The notes under the pieces: generated by a model
The model's input: only the letters and a program-made list of their open reading frames with translations
Told to the model about the DNA's origin: nothing
Databases searched by the model: none
Assembly: GCA_020428265.1 (NCBI GenBank)
Contig: JAGQND010000051.1
Location: 1 to 5,611 of the forward strand
Source of the DNA: Candidatus Saccharimonadota bacterium
Lineage (GTDB): Bacteria > Patescibacteriota > Saccharimonadia > Saccharimonadales > Saccharimonadaceae
Length of the DNA: 5,611 nt
Reading direction: 5' to 3'
Shown: positions 1 to 5,014 of the stretch, in pieces
Numbering within the stretch: the stretch's first letter is position 1
How the letters are laid out: the number at the start of each line of letters is the position of its first letter
Made by a program: the position numbers and the translations under genes

Positions 1-258
1 CTGAGACTTAATAACAATACTCTGTAGTTCCTTAAAGATAATAAACTGCTTATTGGTAGAATAAATCTTAGTGTTACCCTGCTTGGTACTAGTCAAAAAA
101 CCAACTTTCTCTAAGCGTTTAAGCTCACGCTGTATGTTACCTGGGTCTTCTTTGATAAGCTTAGCTAGCCCACGAACATGAGTGTGAAAATCTGGGTACT
201 TAGCGTACACCACAACGATTTTTCGTCGCACTCTTGAAGTAATAAAAACGTCTAGCAT
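1..258 (-). CDS. Winged helix-turn-helix DNA-binding protein (partial, C-terminus beyond window)
   Basis: I translated this frame by hand. It starts with ATG at 258 and stays open for 86 codons to the window edge, so the C-terminus is missing. It begins MLDVFITSRVRRKIVVVY. A helix-turn-helix spans about residues 27-55, with a recognition helix around PGNIQRELKRLEKVG (39-53). A basic wing follows (TSTKQGNTKIYSTNK, 56-70). The start is supported by a purine-rich Shine-Dalgarno (AAAGGGAGAG on the minus strand, 261-270) and by the N-terminus matching the usual start of this fold. The fold is ArsR/MarR-like. The tail (QFIIFKELQSIVIKS) resembles the 'N-x-x-F-x-L-x-x-E-L' end of the wHTH module that precedes a nucleotidyltransferase domain in many CPR and archaeal proteins, so the lost part could be such a domain or nothing. 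The DNA-binding role is inferred from the fold; the target is unknown. Confidence 0.75.
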   Translation of the reverse strand, partial: MLDVFITSRVRRKIVVVYAKYPDFHTHVRGLAKLIKEDPGNIQRELKRLEKVGFLTSTKQGNTKIYSTNKQFIIFKELQSIVIKSQ

Positions 259-300
259 CACTCTCCCTTTTCTTAGTAATTTGTCTCTTTGTTACTATCT

Positions 301-320
301 ATCTTACACATTCTTACAAC
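301..320. repeat. Two 10-base direct repeats in the wHTH upstream region (possible operator)
   Basis: ATCTTACACA (301-310) and TTCTTACAAC (311-320) lie head to tail and share the exact core TCTTACA at 302-308 and 312-318. The period is 10 bases, about one helical turn. They overlap the candidate -10 box and spacer of the wHTH promoter. An autoregulatory operator is an inference; a chance repeat in AT-rich DNA is not excluded. Confidence 0.3.
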
Positions 321-329
321 ACTTCGCAA
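301..329 (-). promoter_or_regulatory. Candidate promoter for the wHTH gene
   Basis: On the minus strand TTGCGA (329-324, 4/6 to the -35 consensus) and TAAGAT (306-301, 4/6 to the -10) are separated by exactly 17 bases. The predicted transcription start is near 294, leaving a leader of about 35 bases that carries the Shine-Dalgarno. Both boxes are imperfect in AT-rich DNA, so this is only a candidate. Read-through from the upstream phosphoribosyltransferase-like gene is also possible, because no terminator is visible in the 86-base gap. Confidence 0.3.
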
Positions 330-344
330 GTATAAAACTAATAA

Positions 345-1004
345 TTATCGCCAATTAGCTATAATTTGGTTAATTTTTGCTATAGTTTCCTCGTGCGTAG
401 GTAGATCATTTACCTCATAATAATGGTCGGTATCTAGGTAATTAGCCTTAACGTCTAAGATATGAAGCTCATCGGCTATAAGATGTACCTTATCGACAAG
501 CTCCACACTCGCCACTGGCGAAGCAATAATTAACCGCTGTACGCGCACCGGTTTAAGGAAGTCCAATGCCACATCTAAAGTCGTAGTGTCATTTAAGCCG
601 TCTGTGACTAATACAACTACATGGTCCTGAAGTAGAGCCTGGTCAATTACACCGCCGTCACCTATGAGTTGATTTACCCTATGAAATGCCTGGCGTTTTT
701 GCTCTTCAAAATAGCCATGAAACTCTGTTATGTATCCGTCTACGGCGGCAGAGCCTAAGTCACTATTTGTCGTAAAGTTACCAGTTTGGGACACTGCGCC
801 AAAGCTCTGCCCCTCGCCCGGTATTGTCACAGCCTCTGACACAAGCAAGGTCAAAATACAGTGTAACCTCTCAGCAATCGGTTCACCAACAGCCACGCCA
901 CCATCGCCCATAGCCACTAAAGCTACGTTTTCATAGCGATACTTTTCAAAAAGTTGCACAGCTAATTGCTCGCCCGCCTCAGCGCGACTCTGAAAATACA
1001 TCAT
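345..1004 (-). CDS. Phosphoribosyltransferase-like protein (COG1926-type), degenerate PRPP loop
   Basis: The protein has 219 residues, about the usual length for COG1926-type type I PRTase homologues. The N-terminus MYFQSRAEAGEQLA fits the family's F-x-x-R-x-x-A-G-x-x-L-A opening. GDGGVAVGEPIAERL (33-47) takes the place of the P-R-G-G-V-P-V segment. LIIASPVAS (158-166) and a late DHYYEVND segment (193-200) also fit. The PRPP loop, normally V-D-D-G-x-x-T-G-x-T, reads VTDGLNDTTTL (133-143): the first acidic residue and the loop Gly are changed. The R-K and N-P-E-L residues after the second strand are also absent (VSEAVTIPGEGQSFGAV, 55-71). Catalysis may therefore be lost or altered; a regulatory or nucleotide-sensing role is conceivable, but the substrate is unknown. 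ATGs lie at 1004 and 1001. No good Shine-Dalgarno is present, and a -10-like TAATAT sits 6 bases before the first ATG, which favours 1004. Confidence 0.7.
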   Translation of the reverse strand: MMYFQSRAEAGEQLAVQLFEKYRYENVALVAMGDGGVAVGEPIAERLHCILTLLVSEAVTIPGEGQSFGAVSQTGNFTTNSDLGSAAVDGYITEFHGYFEEQKRQAFHRVNQLIGDGGVIDQALLQDHVVVLVTDGLNDTTTLDVALDFLKPVRVQRLIIASPVASVELVDKVHLIADELHILDVKANYLDTDHYYEVNDLPTHEETIAKINQIIANWR

Positions 1005-1010
1005 ATACCT

Positions 1011-1016
1011 ATATTA
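1011..1016 (-). promoter_or_regulatory. Candidate -10 box for the PRTase-like gene, at leaderless distance
   Basis: TAATAT on the minus strand (1016-1011, 4/6 to TATAAT) is followed by 6 bases and then the ATG at 1004. That would put the transcription start at or next to the A of the start codon. No TTGACA-like -35 is visible. The only purine-rich stretch before the start, AGGT at 1010-1007, is weak as a Shine-Dalgarno and close to the ATG. Two TATAGT hexamers further upstream (1037-1032 and 1053-1048) are alternative -10 boxes. Confidence 0.3.
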
Positions 1017-1030
1017 GAATACTTATGCTT

Positions 1031-1054
1031 AACTATAAACCCCATAAACTATAA
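1031..1054. repeat. 8-base direct repeat in the divergent PRTase-like/priA promoter region
   Basis: AACTATAA occurs exactly at 1031-1038 and again at 1047-1054, 16 bases apart, flanking a short run of C (1040-1043). The first copy is 14 bases from the PRTase-like -10 box and the second 15 bases from the priA -10 box, so each occupies the expected -35 zone of one promoter. The second copy is also part of an 11-base imperfect palindrome, AACT-ATA-AGTT (1047-1057). A regulator-binding or substitute -35 function is inference only. Confidence 0.35.
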
Positions 1055-1069
1055 GTTGCCGAAACAACG

Positions 1070-1075
1070 TATAAT
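1070..1075 (+). promoter_or_regulatory. priA -10 box (TATAAT), predicted leaderless transcript
   Basis: A perfect TATAAT lies 6 bases before the priA ATG at 1082, so initiation about 7 bases downstream of the box would begin at the start codon itself. No Shine-Dalgarno is present between the box and the ATG (AGATTC), which agrees with a leaderless mRNA. No TTGACA-like hexamer is seen around 1047-1052, where the -35 should be. Confidence 0.55.
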
Positions 1076-1081
1076 AGATTC

Positions 1082-3019
1082 ATGCGGTATTACGAGGTAG
1101 CTCCGACGAAAATAGTTCGACAAAACAGTCATGTTTTTACATATGAGTCGGAAAATGAAATGAATACCGGTAGCATAGTTCTAATTGAAATTGGCAAAAA
1201 ACAAATCCCCGGCGTGGTAATGCGCGAGGTAAATAAGCCGGAATACGCCACAAAGCCAATAGCCACCTTAATAGAAGACAACCCTCTACCTATACCGCTA
1301 GTAGAATTGGCAAAGTGGCTCAGCACGTACTACGCCACACACCTGGCTTTAGTTTTGCAATCTATACTACCGCGAGGCGTGCAAAAAACTCGCCGAGCAA
1401 GCGAAAGCAAAATCCCTAAGAAGCTGCGTGCAGTAAACGAAATCACACTAAACGATAGTCAACAGCAAGCGGTAAAAAATATCAACAACTCGAGTCCGGG
1501 AACAATAATACTACACGGAGTTACAGGGTCTGGCAAAACCGCAGTATACATAGATATCGTAAAAAAATGTATACACGAAGGTAAATCAGCCATAGTACTA
1601 GTACCCGAAATAGCCCTTACTACTCAAATAGTTGACGAGTTCTCGACTCACTTCAACGACATACTACTAACACACTCACGCCAAACGGAATCCGAACGCC
1701 ATAAAGTCTGGAAAAGTGCACTAAACTCAAACAACGCACGTGTGGCTATCGGTCCACGCTCCGCCCTGTTTACACCACTTAAAAATATCGGGGTCATAAT
1801 CATAGACGAGTTTCATGAGCCTAGCTTCAAACAAGAGCAATCACCTCGTTATTCAGCACTGCGAGCCGCCAGCACACTTGCATCTCAGCACAGCGCCAAA
1901 CTTATCTTAGGCAGTGCAACTCCACCCATCACCGACTATTACTTAGCTCAGATAAATAATAGGCCTATAGTTGAAATGCAAGAGCGCGCACAGCCCGCAC
2001 AGACACCCAATTCGATAATAATAAACATGACAGACAGAAGCGAATTCAGGAAACACCGCTTCTTCTCGGATAAATTATTGGCGGCCATAGAAGATTCTCT
2101 TAATAACAAGAAACAATCTTTAATCTTTCACAATCGCCGCGGTAGCACTACAGTGACACTCTGCAAGAATTGCGGATGGCAAGCGGTATGCCCAAAGTGC
2201 TATATACCTATGTCACTACACGCCGACAATCATCAACTACGCTGTCACATATGCGGACTATCCGAAAAAGTTCCAGTTAGCTGCCCTACATGCAAAAGCC
2301 CCGATATTATACATAAAGGCATAGGAACTAAACTTATAGAATCTGAACTAAAACATATATTTCCAAAAGCTCGAATTGCACGTTTCGACGGTGACAATTC
2401 TCTAGATAATTCCCTGAATGCACAATACGAAGACCTATATAACGGCAATATCGATATCGTCATAGGCACGCAAGTTGTGGCCAAAGGATTAGACCTGCCG
2501 AACCTGCAAACCGTAGGTGTTATACAAGCAGACAGTGGACTAAATTTACCAGACTACCAGTCAACAGAAAGGACTTTTCAGCTCATAGCGCAAGTCGCCG
2601 GAAGAGTTGGACGTAGCGATACTCCGACTAACTTAATTGTTCAGTCATACCACCCAACTCACCCATCTATAGTAGATGGCTTGAGCCAAAACTATGAAAA
2701 GTTCTACCAGGAAGCCCTGGAAGAACGACAAAAAGCTAAATTCCCTCCGTATACATATTTACTGCAGCTAACTTGCGTATACAAAACAGAAATGGCAGCT
2801 ATACGTAATGCTCAAAAGCTAGCCAGAGAGCTTAAGGCGGCCCTACCAAAAGACATTGAAATATTAGGCCCCACGCCAGCTTTCTACGAAAGACAGCACG
2901 ATACTTATAGATGGCAGCTGCTCCTGAAATCGCACAAACGCTCCCTATTAGTTGACGCACTAAGTAAAGTCCCGGATACTCACTGGCAATTTGAGCTAGA
3001 TCCCTTAAGTTTATTGTAG
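1082..3019 (+). CDS. priA: Replication restart helicase PriA, short form lacking the winged-helix domain
   Basis: PriA is the 3'-5' superfamily 2 DNA helicase that recognises stalled or repaired forks and starts reloading of the replicative helicase. The order here is: N-terminal 3'-DNA-end binding domain (about 1-100); a very short linker (about 101-122); helicase lobe 1 with Walker A GVTGSGKT (146-153), VAIGPRSALF (221-230), motif II DEFH (242-245) and LGSATPP (276-282). A zinc-binding insert has all eight Cys in four C-x2-C pairs (361/364, 370/373, 388/391, 401/404). Lobe 2 has GTQVVAKGLDLPN (462-474) and QVAGRVGR (504-511), and the C-terminal domain ends FELDPLSLL. Length is 645 against 732 in E. 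coli; the Walker lysine is K152 against K230 there, so the shortening is before lobe 1, where the winged helix should be. Motif II is DEFH rather than the usual DEEH. First gene of priA-def-fmt. Confidence 0.97.
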   Translation: MRYYEVAPTKIVRQNSHVFTYESENEMNTGSIVLIEIGKKQIPGVVMREVNKPEYATKPIATLIEDNPLPIPLVELAKWLSTYYATHLALVLQSILPRGVQKTRRASESKIPKKLRAVNEITLNDSQQQAVKNINNSSPGTIILHGVTGSGKTAVYIDIVKKCIHEGKSAIVLVPEIALTTQIVDEFSTHFNDILLTHSRQTESERHKVWKSALNSNNARVAIGPRSALFTPLKNIGVIIIDEFHEPSFKQEQSPRYSALRAASTLASQHSAKLILGSATPPITDYYLAQINNRPIVEMQERAQPAQTPNSIIINMTDRSEFRKHRFFSDKLLAAIEDSLNNKKQSLIFHNRRGSTTVTLCKNCGWQAVCPKCYIPMSLHADNHQLRCHICGLSEKVPVSCPTCKSPDIIHKGIGTKLIESELKHIFPKARIARFDGDNSLDNSLNAQYEDLYNGNIDIVIGTQVVAKGLDLPNLQTVGVIQADSGLNLPDYQSTERTFQLIAQVAGRVGRSDTPTNLIVQSYHPTHPSIVDGLSQNYEKFYQEALEERQKAKFPPYTYLLQLTCVYKTEMAAIRNAQKLARELKAALPKDIEILGPTPAFYERQHDTYRWQLLLKSHKRSLLVDALSKVPDTHWQFELDPLSLL

Positions 3020-3028
3020 CGTATCTGT

Positions 3029-3034
3029 TATACT
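3029..3034 (+). promoter_or_regulatory. Possible internal promoter -10 box before def
   Basis: The 29-base priA-def gap holds TATACT (5/6 to TATAAT), which would start a transcript near 3041, about 8 bases before the def ATG. A weaker TTAAAT at 3036-3041 would give a fully leaderless start. No Shine-Dalgarno precedes def (TAGTTCGT), so either an internal near-leaderless promoter or translation from a priA read-through mRNA without a Shine-Dalgarno is implied. No clear -35 box is seen. Confidence 0.35.
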
Positions 3035-3048
3035 ATTAAATAGTTCGT

Positions 3049-3624
3049 ATGAAAAAAGAAGATATTATATTCCTACCAAACCCCCATTTGCGCGAGAAAT
3101 CACGCAAAATCCATGTAGTAAACGACACAACTCGTGCAGCAATAGACGACATGGTAAGTGCTGCCATAGACTGGGAAGATTCCCGTCCCCATGAGATTAG
3201 TGCCGCGCTAGCAGCCGTACAGGTTGATAAACTCGAGCGAATAGTTATTATACGCACCGACTTTGATAACAAGGAAAATCGTGATTTTACAGCGCTCATT
3301 AACCCTGAAATAGTAAAATACGAGGGTGAAATATTAGAAGATTTCGAAGGCTGCTTAAGCGTAAAAAATGTATACGGTAAAGTTCCGCGCCACTCCAAAA
3401 TACGAGTAAAAGCCCTAGATATAGATGGCAAACAGGTACGATTTAAAGCCGAAGGATTTTTAGCTCGTGTCATACAACATGAAATCGACCACACCAAAGG
3501 CATAGTATTTGTAGACCACATACGAGACATACCCGAAGCATTCTTTGAGCTAGACGATAGTGGCGAGCTAAAGCCGACAGACTACGACAAAGTAGTTAAT
3601 GAAGGCCACCTATACGATGACTAA
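3049..3624 (+). CDS. def: Peptide deformylase with altered motif 1
   Basis: Peptide deformylase removes the formyl group from the N-terminal methionine of new proteins in the cytoplasm. Of the 191 residues, motif 2 EGCLS (100-104) and motif 3 QHEIDH (143-148) are intact and supply the metal ligands Cys102, His144 and His148 and the catalytic Glu145. Motif 1, usually G-x-G-L-A-A-x-Q, reads SAALAAVQ (51-58): both glycines are replaced, while Gln58, which supports the reaction intermediate, is kept. A DWEDSRPHE segment (41-49) comes just before it. About 43 residues follow motif 3 and end in an acidic tail, longer than in minimal deformylases. All catalytic residues are present, so activity is expected. 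It lies 29 bases after priA and overlaps fmt by 8 bases, consistent with an operon. There is no Shine-Dalgarno at this ATG. Confidence 0.95.
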   Translation: MKKEDIIFLPNPHLREKSRKIHVVNDTTRAAIDDMVSAAIDWEDSRPHEISAALAAVQVDKLERIVIIRTDFDNKENRDFTALINPEIVKYEGEILEDFEGCLSVKNVYGKVPRHSKIRVKALDIDGKQVRFKAEGFLARVIQHEIDHTKGIVFVDHIRDIPEAFFELDDSGELKPTDYDKVVNEGHLYDD

Positions 3625-4534
3625 AGTAGTATTTTTTGGCACAGAAGATTTTAGTGCAATATCGCTACGAGCGTTGATAGATGCAAATTTTCCCGTAGCA
3701 GCTGTTGTCACCAAGCCAGACAGCAAAAGGGGTCGTGGTCAGCAATTAGTAGAACCTACTGTAAAAATTATCGCCATAGAACATAATATACCGGTATGGC
3801 AGCCTCTTAAGTTATCAGATATAGCTACAGATATATCATCTTTAGACAACCCCATAGGAGTACTAGTTAGTTTTGGCAAAATTATACCACAATCGATTAT
3901 CGACTTATTTACACCCGGTATTATCAATGTACATCCGTCTATGCTGCCGAAATATCGCGGACCTTCGCCAATTGAGTCTGCTATCTTAAATGGCGATTCC
4001 GAAACCGCTGTCACTATTATGCAGCTTTCTGCAGCCATGGACGCTGGGCCAGTATATGGATACTCACCCCTTCAACTATCTGGCACGGAAACTAGTGCTG
4101 AGTTATATGAAAAACTAGGCAGTCTAGGTGCAGAAACTCTTACTAAACTACTTCCATTAATTATCAATGGTGATGTCACGCCTATAGAACAAGATGACGA
4201 AAGAGCTAGTTACTGTAAACTAATCTCCAAAGAAGATGGTGTTATAGACTGGAAAAAACCAGCTACTCAGATTGAACGCGAAGTACGCGCCTATGCCGGC
4301 TGGCCTGGAAGTCGTGCAACTATTGGTGACATTGATTGTATTATCACTAGCCTAATGGTAGCTTCATGTAGTCAAACAGATAATACGCCTGGTGCCATAG
4401 CTATTATTGACAAGCGCCTATATATTGGCACAGCCAATGGTAGCGTAGAAATAACAGACATAAAACCTGTAGGCAAAAAAGAAATGCCCGTAAAGGCATT
4501 TCTAGCTGGATACAAAGATAAACTACAGGCTTAA
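3617..4534 (+). CDS. fmt: Methionyl-tRNA formyltransferase
   Basis: The enzyme formylates Met-tRNAi from 10-formyltetrahydrofolate to make the initiator fMet-tRNA. From the ATG at 3617 the protein has 305 residues, near the family's usual length. The start MTKVVFFGTEDFS fits the family opening V-F-x-G-T. RGRGQQL (38-44), NVHPSMLPKYRG (104-115) and AMDAGP (140-145) carry the expected catalytic Asn104, His106 and Asp142. The C-terminal tRNA-binding domain begins after SKEDGVIDW and contains YAGWPGSRA. An in-frame ATG at 3599 would add six residues without family support. The 3617 ATG overlaps the def stop by 8 bases (ATGACTAA), which suggests translational coupling; a GAAGG at 3601-3605 may be a distant Shine-Dalgarno, 11 bases before the ATG. 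It shares its final 4 bases with the convergent downstream gene. Confidence 0.96.
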   Translation: MTKVVFFGTEDFSAISLRALIDANFPVAAVVTKPDSKRGRGQQLVEPTVKIIAIEHNIPVWQPLKLSDIATDISSLDNPIGVLVSFGKIIPQSIIDLFTPGIINVHPSMLPKYRGPSPIESAILNGDSETAVTIMQLSAAMDAGPVYGYSPLQLSGTETSAELYEKLGSLGAETLTKLLPLIINGDVTPIEQDDERASYCKLISKEDGVIDWKKPATQIEREVRAYAGWPGSRATIGDIDCIITSLMVASCSQTDNTPGAIAIIDKRLYIGTANGSVEITDIKPVGKKEMPVKAFLAGYKDKLQA

Positions 4535-4974
4535 GCAGCCGCAGGTTGCTGAGAGTCAGGACCCAAGATAGCATCGCGGTTCGATATTATCTCATTCTTC
4601 AGCTCGTCCATAACAACACGAACAACATCACGATAATCAGGACGATTTACTTCTAGCCATTTAGTAGCTACGTACTCCGACTTCAGATTAACATCGTCAG
4701 CCTGCAAGTTTAAAGCTTGCTGCATACGCTTAAAAATATCATCATTCTGATAGTCTGGTGCATATTGTGAAATCCAAGCACCGATAACAGTCTGATCTTT
4801 GTCGATAATTTTCTCGAATTCTTCAAGCTGTTGATCACTTAATCCTTCAGACAGTTGAGTACCAACACGAAGCTCAAGCTCTTCGTAGATGTGCTGCAAA
4901 AAAGCTTTTTTCTGATCTTCTGGCAAATCTGTAAGACCGATATCTTCTAAAAATTTGTCATCTAAACTAAACAT
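4531..4974 (-). CDS. DUF5663-like small acidic helical protein of unknown function
   Basis: The protein has 147 residues and no signal peptide or membrane segment. From memory of the family, residues 11-56 resemble the domain called DUF5663: a short L-P-x-x-x-x-x-x-x-x-L start, then EELELRVGTQLSEGLSDQQL (31-50), predicted as an amphipathic helix followed by a second one. The second half repeats a motif: W67-x5-PDY (73-75) and W106-x5-PDY (112-114), 39 residues apart, each followed by a charged helix, so it may be a partial tandem duplication. The tail is Ala/Pro/Gln-rich. No enzyme motif is visible and the function is unknown; a scaffold or protein-binding role is only a guess. The ATG has a strong Shine-Dalgarno, AAGGAG, and lies 40 bases downstream of infB on the same strand, so co-expression with infB is likely. 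Its stop interlocks with that of fmt. Confidence 0.8.
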   Translation of the reverse strand: MFSLDDKFLEDIGLTDLPEDQKKAFLQHIYEELELRVGTQLSEGLSDQQLEEFEKIIDKDQTVIGAWISQYAPDYQNDDIFKRMQQALNLQADDVNLKSEYVATKWLEVNRPDYRDVVRVVMDELKNEIISNRDAILGPDSQQPAAA

Positions 4975-4984
4975 TAATTAATAT

Positions 4985-4990
4985 CTCCTT
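4985..4990 (-). promoter_or_regulatory. Shine-Dalgarno AAGGAG of the DUF5663-like gene
   Basis: AAGGAG on the minus strand, followed by 10 bases (ATATTAATTA) and the ATG at 4974; taken as AAGGAGAT the spacing is 8. It is the strongest ribosome binding site in the window. It shows the organism uses the anti-SD interaction and contrasts with priA and def, which have none. It fixes the start of this gene. Confidence 0.75.
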
Positions 4991-4997
4991 ACCATAT

Positions 4998-5003
4998 AGT
5001 ATA
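4998..5003 (-). promoter_or_regulatory. Candidate -10 box in the infB to DUF5663-like gap
   Basis: TATACT on the minus strand (5003-4998, 5/6 to TATAAT) would start a transcript near 4991, just ahead of the Shine-Dalgarno. TTGTCA (5023-5018, 5/6 to TTGACA) overlaps the infB stop but leaves only a 14-base spacer, shorter than the usual 17, so the pair is doubtful. The gene could be made both from this promoter and by read-through from infB. Confidence 0.35.
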
Positions 5004-5014
5004 CACTATTATGC

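Noticed and set aside
730..936. Open frame of 68 codons on the plus strand
   Set aside because: It is antisense to the PRTase-like gene, with no Shine-Dalgarno or recognisable motif.
2245..2484. Minus-strand frame inside priA
   Set aside because: It overlaps the zinc-binding insert and lobe 2 of PriA, which are strongly conserved on the plus strand.
3036..3530. Open frame of 164 codons on the minus strand
   Set aside because: It lies almost wholly antisense to def, which has clear catalytic motifs. Its composition is Ser/Thr/Arg-rich, as expected for a shadow frame, and it matches no family I recognise.
3599..3616. Upstream ATG at 3599 as the fmt start
   Set aside because: It would add MKATYT before the conserved MTKVVFFG opening and enlarge the overlap with def. 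The ATG at 3617 matches the family start and the typical short coupling overlap.
4535..4549. Hairpin after the fmt stop as an intrinsic terminator
   Set aside because: The stem is six pairs with a G-U wobble and a three-base loop, and no U-tract follows on either strand. The bases also encode the C-terminus of the opposite gene.
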